Shown: in pieces, positions 1-12,359 of the stretch
Position numbering within the stretch: the first letter of the stretch is position 1
How the letters are laid out: each line of letters opens with the position of its first letter
NCBI GenBank assembly: GCA_025174535.1
Contig: JALBUN010000001.1
Span: forward strand, 3,162,001 to 3,226,000
DNA from: Cantharellus purpuraceus
Lineage: Eukaryota; Basidiomycota; Agaricomycetes; Cantharellales; Hydnaceae
DNA length: 64,000 nt
Reading direction: 5' to 3'
The notes under the pieces: generated by a model
What the model was told of the DNA's origin: nothing
Databases searched by the model: none
Seen by the model: the letters and a program-made list of their open reading frames with translations, nothing else
Position numbers and translations under genes: made by a program

Positions 1-1400
1 AACGTCGCTGCCATCCCCAATTCTTTTGGCGCATCTTGGATTTCTGCCTCGGCCTGACGACACGGTATATTGTCGACAAGATCTATCTAAGTATCAGGTG
101 TATGTCTTTTAGGGGTACCCAGCTTATGCCTTTCTGCCGGCGCTGTCAGGCAGAATCGAGATCTTTTCTAGTTTCTTCTCCGTGTTTCCGCCGTCCTGAT
201 GCTTGGAAGGCTTGTCACTTTTCTTGATCGCGAAGGCGAGACCTTGATCCCGCCTTTGGATACGCCACACCTCTGAGGGTCTTTCATCTGGTACCTATGA
301 TTACCGAAGGAATTTGTGCTCTATCCACACGAGTCATGCCAGCCCCGGGATCTCGATGTTCTACTGTCGCGACACGTGGAAGGTTAAAAGAGATCCCCCA
401 GATTTGCTTTCGGATGTATATATATGCTGATGATATAGACTGTAACTCACAACCTTTTATGGCAGTCACCCCCCACAGTTCCGTTAGTTTCGGTGATTTC
501 TCGGACTCTGACGACTGTGTTTTCGTTCTATCACTATTAGTTCCATCAAGAAATCAACACCATTTTTCAACATCACACGGAGTTTTGAAGATGTTGCATG
601 TGTCACCAGGGGCAGGAGGCGAGGTACATCACTGGCGCGGGGGTTTACTCCAAAGGCATGGCTAAGCTGTCTATGTCACCAAAGCCTAAGGCCTACACCC
701 CCGATATAGAATCTTAACAGTCACTCTCATGTATGAAACACTATTTGATGTGACTCCTGCCACAGTTGAGGCTACGCCACCCTTGAAATCCATGGCAGAG
801 ATCAATTATGACAATTCGCCTGTAGCTGGCGGGGTGGGACAGGGCAAGGCGGACGGGACGGCGGGGATCGACATCGGGAATGTCAACGAATGGCGGGGTG
901 TCGCTGAATCCTAATTCCCCCCATGCCCTATTCGCTACCACAGCACGGTGTTACACCACGCCGGAAACATCAGTAAGTACGGGAGTAACTTCTGCCGGAC
1001 GTTGGCGGTGGGACGTAATTGTGTACGTGAGCTGGACACCTTTACAGGCTCACCACCGTGCAATCAGTGCATCAAACGACACGGTCACGTGACTGGCTCC
1101 GCCTGTTCGGACCTCCGCGGCACAGCGCTATATGGGAAACGAAACAATCGGTGTGCCCGTCGGTTCAGTTTTTATGTGGTTGCGTGCGGAATTTAGCACG
1201 AAAGCCGACCATGCTATCTTCCCTCCAGGCAACAAGTATGTAATAATCACAGATTGCCAAGTGGTGAAGGATAAGTATTTGTAACACGCAAGTATAGCAA
1301 GGACCCAAAAACGAATCGTCGAAATGCTGTACTGACGGGATTAGATAAAATACAATGTAAATCCAAGCGCCCCTTCCAACCCCCTCTCACTTGCTTCCTT
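1..1400. other. Left flank, one possible 3' exon, otherwise no gene recognised
   Basis: No protein family is recognisable here. On the minus strand 287 to 124 reads as an open, lysine-rich stretch of 53 residues ending in TAA, preceded by a CAG that could be a splice acceptor, so it may be the last exon of a gene. No convincing upstream exon was found between 288 and 700. Short ORFs on both strands at 297-665 and 729-941 overlap each other and carry no motif. The remainder is probably intergenic or the 3' flank of the zinc-finger gene that ends at 1401. Confidence 0.25.
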
Positions 1401-2322
1401 TTAGATTCCGATCTCTTTCTTGACGGGTTTGGTCTTGGCCCGAGATCTCCTTTTGGCTCCTTCAGGAGTATGTCGGACTCGAAGCCAATCCTCCTGTGCA
1501 CAGACGGGGTCTCTTTCCCAATGCCTTTTACGGGCATCCGGTCTTGATGAGATGTTAGTGGGCAGCGCGAGCGGAAATTGATAGGTGGGGCGTACCTTTT
1601 GAATCCGGAGCCACAACCGTGACAGCGGTAGGGAGTTTCTCCAGTATGTGAGCGTTTGTGTCCTGGTGGATAAAAATATGGATATGTAAGGAACGTTAGA
1701 CGTAATGAAGATTATACTGACGGTCACGGTCGTGAGCTGAGAAGTAAGGTATGAGCATGAGCAAGAGCTTGGAAGAAGTGGTAGCTTACATCGAGCAAAC
1801 GCTGCCTGACATATGTCACAAGCGTACGGGCGCAACTCGTCGACCACCTATATGGTGAACATCAGAATCAGCTGTAGCAGTGAAGAGGGTAAACCAATCT
1901 ACCTCAGAGGCAGACTTGCTCTTTCGACCACGAAACATTCGCGTGTAGGTGTTTTCAGCAGTATAGGTGACATGGTGCCCGGGGGAGAACGTTTCCGGCG
2001 CGTATGCAAAGTCGGAGGGGGTAAACGAGTGGACGAGGGACCCGTTATACATGTTCCCCTGGTCTGATGGAGAGACCCACATGACAGCAGGCATTCCGTT
2101 CAAGTCTTCGTACATGCAGTGTTCGGGGGGGAGAGAATAGGAAATCAGACTCTGGTCCGTGGAGTATGTACGCAGGGGAGGGTATGGCTTGAGAAGGTGC
2201 GGTGACGAGTTGTCGGGGATGAGCTGGGGGGTAGACAACTCTGCTTCGGTCATCGCTGGGCTATCTTCGTAATATGTATATCCTTGCGCAAGCTCGGTGT
2301 AGCTACTGCATGGGAAGTTCAT
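1401..2322 (-). CDS. C2H2-type zinc-finger protein, probable transcription factor
   Basis: Five exons: 2322-1903, 1847-1790, 1736-1722, 1662-1596 and 1542-1401, giving 233 residues. The first 140 residues are low-complexity, rich in Ser, Pro and Tyr, with no recognised domain. The C-terminus holds two tandem fingers. The first is a textbook C-x2-C-x12-H-x3-H finger starting RPYACDIC and followed by the TGETPY linker; the second (CHGC, then x12, H, later C) is C2HC. Correct Cys/His spacing is reached only if a 15-nt micro-exon (1736-1722) is included, which also keeps frame through three introns of 53 to 59 nt. The role is inferred: sequence-specific DNA binding in the nucleus. Targets are unknown. 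ATG 2322 is the first in-frame start. Confidence 0.8.
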
Positions 2323-3345
2323 ATTTGATTCTTAACCCGTGCATGAGCATATGGCAGTAACGCGCATATAGGCAAACTCACTTTTTAAAGACGGACGTCG
2401 GTCTCAAAAGACAAGGCGTGGCAAGTGTCGACAGGGAGACGAGAGTCAGCAGCCAAAAAACGGAAAGGGAGAGAGGGCTTTTTTAAAGTCACGTCCATAG
2501 CCAGAGCGATCAAGATCAGGGAAAGAAGCAGGGTATACGTTAAGCGTTAATCTAGATTTGTTTGAATTCCTGTAACCCCGTCACATCTTTGAATGGCAGG
2601 AGAAGAAGACCGTTGCTGGGACCTGCTCTACCTACAAGGGACCCACTTGTTAAAATTCCGGGGACTTGGCGGCGCTGATAGCGGCACAACGATTTTGACA
2701 TTTTTTTAAGTGACGGAAGTTTGCCGGAGCGCATCTGAATGTGTAGAAAATATGCGACTCTTCCATTGGAGCCATCGTCCTGGACCGGATTATGACGGAT
2801 TATCCAGAGTTTCGAACGATCTTGCCAGGACGGGAGTACATTGATCACTATATAGGGTATAGTCTCAAAAGTGAATTCATTGAGGGGCACAAAACAAGCC
2901 GATAACTCACACAGTAGCGGGGGAAAAGAAGCCCAAGAAGCGACCAATCCTGAAACATTAACTCTACAGTAGCATCAGGATGTACCCAGCACACAAAAAT
3001 ACCTCACCGAAGCTCCACGTCGATACTTTGGTAGGCACTCATATTCGTGGGCAGGGTCCTGGAATGAAACGTCATGTTCTCTCGTATTTCGCACTGCACA
3101 CATACAATAATAATCAGGATATTGGAATCCTTGGCTGCCCCCGACTCATTCGGATTCGGGCCAACTAAGGTGCCGATCTCCAACAAACTTGAGTGGATAC
3201 GCGCCAAAGTGTGATAAGGTGCTCTCGGCGGCGCGCGGGTATGACAAGCTAACTGGGGTTTTCATTTTGTGTGATTGACCGCTGGTGCCACACTGACTGG
3301 GTCCACGTGGGTCCGCACCACTTTCCTGTCACAGAAATTTTCTCT
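2323..3345. other. Divergent intergenic region between zinc-finger gene and EMC7
   Basis: About 1 kb separates the start codons of the two divergent genes. It is unusually long for this region and includes polypurine runs at 2450-2480. A minus-strand ORF of 131 codons at 2947-2552 lacks a recognisable domain and is treated as chance or unproven. A long regulatory region for the zinc-finger gene is a reasonable inference. Confidence 0.4.
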
Positions 3346-4398
3346 ATGCCTCGCTACACGGTAACATGTCTGCTACTCATGAGGTCCTCTCCATCCTCAC
3401 GTCCTCCTCTCGTGTTCTCCCGTGTTAACTTGTCTTCAGTCTGTCTCTCCTCTCCAGTGTCGTCACTGCTTTCGACGTAACCGGCAGGATAGCCTGGAAT
3501 GATATCTGTCATGGTGCATCGTCCCTTCTGCATTTCCGCCACCGGACACTTATTCCCAGCCGCAGGTTATCAGGATATCCAAGGTGCCAAGGTGGCTCTC
3601 GATGATGGGCGATGGTCAGGTTATGTCTGCAGGGACGGTCGTTTCACCATGTAAGTGTTGAACTTCTTTTACCACGTCATTCTGTCATCGAAATATTAAA
3701 TCTCATTTCCCTTGCAGTCCAAACGTCGACCCAGGAATTCACGTCCTGTCTGTCGTTTCGCATGGCTTTCAATTCGACCAGGTCAGTCAACCCAGGCTCG
3801 GGACGATGTGTCAACGTTGACAGTGGTCATTGCCGAGCTAGTTTCGGATAGATGTGTCGACTATGGACCCTCACGCCTCAGCCCACGCCTATATTCCTGG
3901 CACACCGCTTGTTCCAGCCCCTCCTGTCAGCGTACCATACCCCATTATCCTGTCAGCTCGTTCCAGATATTCATACTTTGTTGAGCGAGAAGGGTTCAAC
4001 CCTCTGGATATGCTCAAGAGCCCTATGATGCTGATGATGCTTGTCACCGGTGGTTTACTATTCGCTACGCCCTATCTGATGGTATGTGGCACTCGTCGGG
4101 TGGCCGGCAGCTTTTGACAGCATTTCGCAGGCCAACATGGACCAGGAGACGCTCAGTGAAGTCAAGGAGCGACAGGGCAAGCTGCTTGCTGCTCAAAACT
4201 CGATCCAGAATATGGATATTGGCGGGTACAATGATATTTTATTTTTGGCGAGAACCTAAATGCTAACTGGGCGCCTATAGTATCACAAACTTGCTAGGTG
4301 GTGCAGAGTCTGACAATGCTCCCAAGTCAGCCAAGCCGGCTGCGCCGATGGCTGTAGCAGTCCCCGGGAAAGGCAAGGGAAAGACAAGGAAGCGGTGA
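3346..4398 (+). CDS. EMC7: ER membrane protein complex subunit 7 (EMC7/Sop4 type)
   Basis: Seven exons: 3346-3383, 3440-3513, 3560-3650, 3718-3781, 3842-4081, 4131-4225 and 4281-4398, giving 239 residues. Residues 1-23 form a clear signal peptide that appears only when the 56-nt first intron is removed. Next comes the EMC7 beta-sandwich, with FDVTGRI, a GYVCRDGRFTI strand and PNVDPGIHVLSV, about residues 24-145. One membrane segment (MMLMMLVTGGLLFATPYLM) lies near residues 150-170, followed by a cytosolic tail ending in a Lys/Arg cluster. This is a single-pass ER protein whose lumenal domain caps the EMC insertase, which inserts tail-anchored and multipass proteins. Branch-like TTAAC and GCTAAC motifs sit in introns 1 and 6. 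Identity is firm; the exact N-terminal exon is the least certain part. Confidence 0.88.
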
Positions 4399-6384
4399 TG
4401 AGTATTCAATTGGCCAAACATCCATTACTTTGAGGCGTTTGAGCTGCTCCCAGACAGGGCCTACTTTCGTCCGCCATTATTCCCTCCATATTTAGCCTTT
4501 CGTCAGTTTTCTTGTGGCGCTCACGTGTCAAAGTTCATTCAAAACGTCGGCGACCTCCAGCTAAATTAAATAGAAGTTGTTTTGACTGGTATCTCGGAGC
4601 TGTCAGATTCTGTCAAACCAGGATGGATTTGGCAATCATGGTTCGCGAAGAATGTCGCGTGAGCATGGATGGACCCCGGTTTCTTTTTGCAGGACTAAGG
4701 CTTTTGAGAAGTACCGTTGGTTGTAGCTTGTCCATACCACGCGAATCAGAGTGGGATCTGAACGTATCCAGGCACCTAATCTCTTGTACCCAAGAACGCC
4801 ATTTTCTGATCAAGTTGGGGCGTTTTGGATTCCTTTGTCACAGCCCCGTGTCTACCAACTATTCGGTGATAGTGTCGTCTTGTTAATCCATCAAATGGAT
4901 CAAGTGGAGGTGTATTGTTCTTGGAGCGAAAATTTTAGGACGACGTGAAATGACTATCAAAGGGAGATGAGCACATTCTCATCACATTGGCCCATTGGCT
5001 TCCAGAAGTAGCGCGTGGGGCTCTAACATGCTCGTATTTGATAGACTGATATGCGACGTTTAGCGAGAATGTGCCAGTGCATGAAAGGTGTAAAGTCCGA
5101 ACAACATTCATTCACAGCCACAAATAGAGGTCTCATGAAATTGTATAGTGTTCCTTCATCCCCCTTGACTGAGCGCAGAGTGGAGTGTGAACCACAAGGT
5201 CAAGTCAAAAGTGAATTGTGCACTACAATCACGGGGAACGAGAGTGCATACCGCTCGGCAGGGTCTAGAGTTCGATGACAAGACATCCATTTTTAAGCGC
5301 ACTCTGTCGAATTCATCGCTTCACCATCCGGACCGTCCGATGACTGTCCGCATGCGGTGACCCTGCATGTCGAAATCCTGTCTTCTCAAGACTTGTGTAA
5401 CAAGGGGGCAATTGCTTTTAGGATAGTTGCGGATCTTGTGGAAACGAGTAGTTGGTGTGGCCCTGGGATTGAGTTGGCTTCGTATTTTTGGGTTCTTTGT
5501 GCTGAGCTATTCCAACAGAGAAGGCATATGTTTTCTGACCCGACGGGCGATGAGGCACCATCCTGACGCTTAGCTGAGGCTTGTGATAAGTGGATGATGG
5601 GACTTGATAAATAAAGAGTGTAAGGGTCGATATTGGTAGCATATCCGAGCCAAAGACTTGAGCTTGAGATCTTGGGGGCTGCACACAGCGTTTGGGAGCA
5701 CCGTGGACCAAAAAGCAAAGAGTACAAAAGTCGCCTACCGACGCAAGAAATCAGGCAGGCTTTCTAGCAAGTCATTCGAGAAGACAGAAACCCGTGCTGG
5801 GGACTGGCACATCGAGCCAAACGAAGATGAGAAGGCAGACGGATAGGTCAGGGCAAGCCCGGCACCATGTATACATGTCATTGTCTGACACCATGTCCAA
5901 TTCTCTCAATGACATGCAAACCTTATATCATAATAGTAAGACATAGGTAGACCCAAGCCCGTTTCAGCTCAGTTTTTCTGGATGTTTTTGTCCTTTTTGT
6001 CGTCTCTGTTTTCCAAGAATAAACAGCTCAGGGATGTCGAGACAAGTGTCACAATGTCACCCAAGATGCAGAGGAGTTGACGTGTTGTTTTTCTTGGCGA
6101 AATGGGGACAGCTGAACTTTATGGAAAGGCTGGGTCATAGATGTAGAGTTGTCTCCAACTCCAGACGTTGTCTCCAGATGTATCAGCTCTTGTCGACAAC
6201 ATATCGATTATTGCAGAGGCAGATTTTAATCGGAGTTTGCAAGGAGTTCGTCTCGCGCTCCGCTCTAACTGGCAGGCGACGGAATGGCAGCCAAATCTAA
6301 CACTGGCTGCTTCCGAGTGCCACCGTTCATCCCGTACTTCCAGCGCAACCAACTTTTCCCTCATTAATCACCGCCTCAGGCATC
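4399..6384. other. Intergenic region, no gene recognised
   Basis: Nearly 2 kb between EMC7 and ITC1 with no protein family that I can recognise. Several overlapping ORFs of 60 to 125 codons occur on both strands (for example 4512-4886 plus, 5727-5386 minus), but none shows a motif or extends through plausible splice sites. For this gene-dense stretch the gap is large, so an unrecognised fast-evolving gene or a noncoding RNA cannot be excluded. Confidence 0.35.
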
Positions 6385-9300
6385 ATGCCAACATGCAGGC
6401 GCAAGAGAGTGATGCTCAAGGAGCTCACGTCTTCCCTACTTGAAGAGGCCCAAAGAGACCCCTCTACGCCCGTTTTCTACATGGAGCAAACCGGCGAGAT
6501 TTTCACAGACTATGAGTATGGCATCTCACCCCATCTGCCTACGTTTTTCTCACGTTTTTGGATAGATCATACGCCGCTCGCCTTTCCTTCTACAAGCTCA
6601 AACAGTTTCAGTGTGAAGTTACTGGCAAGAGTGGTTTAGACTACTTTCAGGCTCTTGAGAGTGAACAGCAAGAAGCCAGAACTCTGCATACGCGATTCCC
6701 ACAACCACTTAAAGCACCTGTTCTTCGTGCAGTCCAATGGCGTGAGCTCATTAGACTTTGATCCTGTCTGATGTTCCATGTTCCTGATCGAGACGCTTTC
6801 GTTTTCAGAGGTCATAGGTAGGCTGGATCACTTGGTCGAAGCCGTCTATGAGCGTTTTAAAGATCGGTACTTCGAGGGTGAACGTGCGTCAGATGGGGTT
6901 TTGTCTTCCTTCCAGAACATTGACCGTCATACGAATTAGGTGTCTACATTGATGTACAAGGAGACAGGTGAGGATGAGTGATATCATGACTCTCTTACCC
7001 GTCTTAACAATGTCTTATGCACAAAGATACTGGGCCCGCGTAGTGAAAGTTTTTCCACCCCGATCCTTGCGCACACGCGCATCATCCTCCACCAGTGATT
7101 CCATATCGCCTCCGTCAGATGATGAGATAGAGCCACACCGCCTCTCAGGGGACCTTAAGCAACCCATTGCGCAGCTGAACGCTACTGATGAACCGAAAAG
7201 TTATTATTATAAAGTTCAGCTCATTGAGGAAGGTACCACCAGCGACGCTGACCATCCCGACGTTAAAGGAAAAGGGAGGCCGTCGGCACCATCAGCAAAA
7301 TGGGGCGCTAGCTTGATGGAAGTGCAGTGCGATGCAATGAGGTAATCTTTTCTTGCAAGTTGCTCTCACAGTCTTCCCCTGACTATTTATTTCTCAGTCG
7401 TGATCGTCTCTCGTTCTCAAAGTCTATACTTCGTCGATTTATCAGAGATTGCGTCGATCGCGATGCCGCAGTTGCGAGCCCTTGGACAGTCAAGAAGTCT
7501 ATCGCCGACAAGTACGGGGTTGAGAACGTTATGCCTGAGGAGACCAGGAAGGGTGTACAAGAGGTTAAGAATAAGGAAATCGAGAAGCGCAAGAAAGTCT
7601 GGGAAGATAAAGATGGTCCACCGTCCAAGAGGCAAAAGAAACTTGAAGAACGTGGTAAGCGCTCCATCGATAATCGACGGCCTGGCCTGAAGCGTCGCTC
7701 CGCAGCTGCTAAAGGAGGCAAAGTCAATGAAGAAGACAAACGCGCCAAGAAGGAAGAAGCAACAACTAGACATCAGCAAGAACACCAATCCTCTTCCAAC
7801 CCCATCACTACCGCTACTCAGAAGAAACGATATATCAAATATCCTACAGAGGATCTAGACGTCGTTTTATCGCAGAGGGAAAGAGCAAAACGAATGGCAA
7901 CGAACGGGCATGCCAAGTCAGTCAGACCCACTCCGTGTACAGAGTTTCCGTTCGAGGCACCTGTATTTGAATCACTTCTGATGATCTGGGCCTTTTTTGC
8001 TGCCTTTGGGTACGTGGTGTTTGGAACTGAATGTAAAATCGTGTCGAATTTTGCGGCTTCTAGGGTCCCGCTGAAGTTATCACCGTTTACATTGGACGAC
8101 ATAGAACATGCAATACGACATTCAGATTCTGATCAACCTGTAACTCTCATAGCGGAGATTCACAGTTCGCTCATATACGCCCTCCGAGCGCTTTCTACAC
8201 ACCGCCATCTAGCTGTACTATCTCTTCTAGAGGAAATGGACGAGACGGAGATGAAAGGTGGAGTTCACACTGAAGTCCTTACAGACGCTTTAGCAGAAAT
8301 TGGTAATAATTGGGAGAGGCAACCTCTGAGAGCAGATGAGGGTAGGTATGGCTGGGAAGAGGCTATGATTGGTTGTATTAAAGACGTAGGTCATCTTACA
8401 ATACCACCTTACGAGTTTTTACAGCTGATTATTATATGCAATGTTTTCAGCAAGCAACTGTCACGACATTTCCTAAACTTAGAGGAGTCCTAACGAGGCT
8501 CTTGTTTGTACCTGACCCTGACATACCCGATTCCACCACTTCGGGGGGTTTGGCAACAAGTGATTCTGATATCATTCCAACCATCCGTCGCGCTAGCCCC
8601 GGAGAGCGTTATTACCTCCTTCCCCCTGAAGACAAGATTGCCATCCTTGCTTTCCTCTGCGACGCGGTCGTATCTCACAAGGAAATTCATACGTACATGG
8701 AGACTTGTGAGGCCAACCTGACGCAATTAAGGAAAGAGAAAATCGAGGTGAAAAAGGAAAGGAAGAAAATGCAAGTCGACGTTTCTTTGTCTACTGTTTG
8801 ACCAGTATTTAACTTGTTTGTCGTCACAGTCAGGAGGAAATGAGCGCTCTTGTCAAAGACGAACCTTCCGCTAGTAATGGACTCAAAGAGACAAATGATG
8901 CCACGGAGTCCAAAGAGTCAAAAGAGTCTAAAGAGTCTAAGGAGTCCAAAGAGTCTAAGGAGTCCAAAGAGTCTAAGGAGTCCAAAGAGTCTAAGGAGTC
9001 CAAAGAGCCCAAGGAGTCCAAAGAGTCAAAAGAGTCTAAGGAGTCCAAAGAGTCCAAGGACATCCAGGATGGCGACCAAGACGAGGTGGAAGTCGAATCA
9101 GTCCTCAGCGATTTTGATTCAATCATCTCACCACTCTCGGACATCGACTGCTCTGATGCCGAGACCGCATCAGGCGCAGAGAGAGGTCGTTCAGGATCTA
9201 GTCGCCAGAAGGCTCTACGGCTTAAGGTACAGAGCCAAGCTCATGCCAAACAGCGAGAGATTGCTCGCGCAAAGACTGCGTCTGCAAAGCAAGCTCAAGC

Positions 9301-10014
9301 GGAGCACCGTCGACTTGATGAGGAAGATAACAAGCTTGAACGTAGGATGGAAGGCATTGAGCGCGAGTTCAGGAAATGGTCTGGCGTTGTGCGGCTGAAG
9401 CCGCTGGGGAAGGATCGATTTCACAATCGTTACTGGTGGTTTGACGGTATAGGCGGATCATCGCTGATTGCCAGTGGAGGCACAACCATGTATGGAGCTG
9501 GCCGACTGTTCATTCAAGGACCGACGGAGTCGGATATCGAGATCATGGTACGCAAACAAAGAGAGGATCCATCCTTCGACCTCAAGGAGCGTAGACTAGA
9601 CCAGGAAGGAGCAGAAGGCATACTCAGGACTGCTTCATGGGGACATTACTCCGAGCCTGAGCAGGTGTGCATCTCGCTCTTTCTTCTCATTACCATTTCT
9701 CATTTTTTCTCTCTAGTTTTCGGAGTTAATGTCATGGTTGAATGTGAAAGGAAATCGCGAGCTGAAGCTAAAAGAGAACCTCACTAAGTGGGCTGATCAT
9801 ATTATTGGTGGAATGCGGAAGCGCTCAGCTGTGAGCTTACTTGAAGTCGCTCACGAAACGCAAGCTGATTACATCCTGATAGGATCTTGCTATCAGTGCT
9901 AAATTGCCCGAGGCACGTCGCAGCACTCGTGGCAAGAACATTCCGGAGGCGGCGCGGCACTACGGGCCCTATCTTTTGTGGCAGAATAAGAAAGCCCCTA
10001 GCGCACCATCATGA
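6385..10014 (+). CDS. ITC1: ISWI chromatin-remodelling complex subunit, ITC1/ACF1 (WAC-DDT-WHIM) type
   Basis: Eleven exons: 6385-6515, 6566-6741, 6809-6883, 6940-6967, 7027-7341, 7398-8009, 8064-8385, 8451-8774, 8834-9664, 9717-9830 and 9883-10014, giving 1019 residues. The WAC DNA-binding domain (residues ~25-150) includes FYMEQTGEIFTDYE, KSGLDYFQALESE and RYWARVVKVFP. A basic region follows, then the DDT domain (~425-490) and WHIM motifs, with LPPEDKIAILAFLCDAVVS near 600 and KDRFHNRYWWFDG near 850. There is no PHD finger or bromodomain, as in fungal Itc1 and unlike animal ACF1. These proteins pair with the ISW2 ATPase to space nucleosomes and repress genes. Residues ~688-737 are a nearly pure Glu-Ser-Lys repeat. 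Exon 4 is only 28 nt. Confidence 0.92.
8905..9060 (+). repeat. In-frame KES tandem repeat inside ITC1
   Basis: An imperfect 9/18-bp repeat of AAAGAGTCTAAGGAGTCC type runs for about 155 bp and encodes alternating Lys-Glu-Ser. It lies between the WHIM region and the conserved C-terminal block, where a flexible linker is expected. One unit reads KEP instead of KES. Its antisense frame is also open and produces a Ser-Leu-Asp ORF that is only a shadow. Confidence 0.9.
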
Positions 10015-10375
10015 ACTGTTGCTATGAAATCCGGAGGGTATAGCAGTGTATGAGTCCAATTTCTTGTTTACGATCGTGATCAGTTGGTATGCCTACTAGA
10101 TGCCCTATTCCTATGCCATGTCCTATGTCTGGTTATGGTACTTTACCTGACTGTTATCAGTACGACGGAATTAGATCAGTTCATTTCTAGCACCACACGT
10201 GGCGAGTATCACGTGATAACGTGGGTGCAGCATTCTCCTCGTTGAGTGATGTCGGCTATTAGCAATGACCCGTCCCTTCATTCTTTTCATCTGGTGACAA
10301 GATCGCCGGGCTCAAACATTCCTCAGCGGTTCAAACGTAACAACACATGCTGCATTTCCTGAATGCTAGAGTCAC
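10015..10375. other. Short intergenic region
   Basis: About 360 bp between the ITC1 stop and the first recognisable remnant of the transporter pseudogene. I see no gene, RNA or repeat in it. Confidence 0.4.
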
Positions 10376-12359
10376 GAATACGAAGACTGCGATGAGATTG
10401 CAGTTGCCAGCATTGGGGGTGAAGAAGGCACACCACAGCCCAATGCTATTGTGGATCCCCTCTGGGATACGGACTTCCAGCCTTCCAGCATGCCAGACGC
10501 TGGCTCCACAACGAGTGAACGCACCCCCTACTAGTGGATAGAAGAGTGTCCTGGAATGAATCAACTCCCACAGCGACGCAGCTGGGGAATAAGAAATTAC
10601 CAAGGCCCTCTCAAAGATCCATAGACTCAAAGTATTATTATCAAGGTGGAAACAGTACATACAGACAAACAGTATGTTCATCCGCTATGCTTTGTTGAGT
10701 ACATATGGAACAATGCTCACACTATTTCCCTTTCAGCTTTTCAAATCGATTGCAATTCTTTTGGGAATTGGAATGCTTAGTGAACCGCTAGCTTTTGCAT
10801 ATGCAGGCTGGATATCGGGCACCCTACTGATAATATTCTATGGATTTATCGCATGTTATACGTTCGTGATTCTTCTCTCTCTCTTCCTTCCTGCAACTCC
10901 AATGTTTGTTTTGGACAGTGCGAAAATCCTTGCTCGTATCATTTCAGAAGATCCAAGTCTGAGAACCTATGCAGATATTGGCTTCAAAGCGTTCGGCCGA
11001 CGATCTACTGTATTAACTGGGCTTCTTTTTTGTCTTGAACTCTTCGCTTTGAGGTATATTGTTCGTCATGAAACTGCGATCCTGTAGCCTACCTTCGTTA
11101 CAGTGTTGTCCTTGTAACTCTCTATGGCGACTCTATGCGTTTGGTTCTACCCGGGTTCTCCTCAGATCAATACAAAATCCTAGGTTTGATGATGTGAGTG
11201 TGTGCCCTAGGGCTCCTTCCTGCCAACCTTACCTATTCAGCATTATCCCACTGTATTCATGCCCCTCTCTTTCTTGTCCTACGCTTCTATCCTCGGCATT
11301 CTGTCAACAGTCATGATCATAGCCTGCATAGTAATAGATGGGCTGTCTAAGCGTGAGGCTTCAGGAAGCCTTTGGCAGCCTGCCCTACTGACTTGGGCGT
11401 GAAAGATGCTATAAAGCTTGGATTTCCTTCGGCCTGCTTATGGCAGGAGTGAGTCACCGTTGATTGGTGGATAGATCTTACATCGATGGACCCATCTCAG
11501 TTTGGTGGCCATGCGGTCATACCCAGTCTGGCGCGAGATATGAAAGATCCATCACAATTCGACCAAGTGATTAATTGGGCCTTTGTGAGCTTTTTCTGTT
11601 CTCGGCTTTTGTTACTCTTTTAATTAAATATGTGATAGGGAGTGGCTACCGCCATATGATTGGGGGTGCTGGTTATTTGATGTTTGGCGACTGTGTCAGC
11701 GAGGAGGTACCGCTGTCTTTATTCTAGCATTGTGCTTGCCTGAGTCGAGGGATAGGTCACCAAGGACATCCTTGCAACATCTGGATACAATGCCTTCTTA
11801 AACAAGGTTGCCGTTTGGATGTTGTTTATTTCCATACTGTATGATCTCCCCTTTCTTCCTGCTGTCGAAATTTGACTTAATGGTGCTTTGAAAACGTGTC
11901 TTAGGTCCAAATTCGCCCTGAGTACTAGACCAGTGAGTACGCACTATGCTTTTCAAGTATATCATTGCTCAACTTCTTTTGGCAAGCTTAATCTGACACT
12001 TGAAATATGGCTAGGCATCGACAGACCTGCTATTCCCCCTTCCCCATCAAGCCCTGTGTCACCTTCATCTAAGTCTGCCGCGGCCCTAGACACATCGCCA
12101 CGCACAACGAACCGTCCAATAACGCTCATCATTGAGCGTATTGCCTTGACTCTCATGGCAGTCAGCGTTTCGATTCTTGTCTCCAAAATTTTCGACCGTT
12201 ATGGCTTTTCTAAGCTCTTTCTCTGCATTTGTCCTATGTGTGATTGGACCTATCTGCGCGAAGGTTGCGATTGAAGGGAGATGCTCATGGTATGATGGAG
12301 TTTTATTAGCAATGTCTGTTACATTCGCTGTGTGGGACACGACAGTGGCTTTCCATTGA
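10376..12359 (+). pseudogene. Decayed AVT-type vacuolar amino-acid transporter (Aa_trans family)
   Basis: Blocks of an AVT1-like amino-acid/auxin permease appear in order. They are an acidic N-terminal segment (DEIAVASIGGEEGTP), the first membrane helices (SIAILLGIGMLSEPLAFAYAGW), the YADIGFKAFG region, VTLYGDSMRLVLPGFSSDQY, FGGHAVIPSLARDM, FGDCVSEE, LNLTLEIWLGID and a final helix ending in stop at 12359. Several introns still have good borders. The reading frame is nonetheless broken: an in-frame TAG at 10532, then single-base frame changes near 11240, 11384, 11420 and 11655, and one extra base near 12180. No splice choice I tried repairs all of them, while both neighbours are intact. Such proteins export or import neutral amino acids across the vacuole membrane. 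An error-rich assembly is the alternative. Confidence 0.75.

Noticed and set aside
2552..2947. 131-codon minus-strand ORF upstream of the zinc-finger gene
   Set aside because: No motif, no splice extension and no partner sequence; it is treated as chance.
5386..5727. 113-codon minus-strand ORF
   Set aside because: It overlaps other frames of similar length and shows no recognisable domain.
8830..9144. Minus-strand Ser-Leu-Asp repeat ORF
   Set aside because: It is the antisense shadow of the KES repeat in ITC1.
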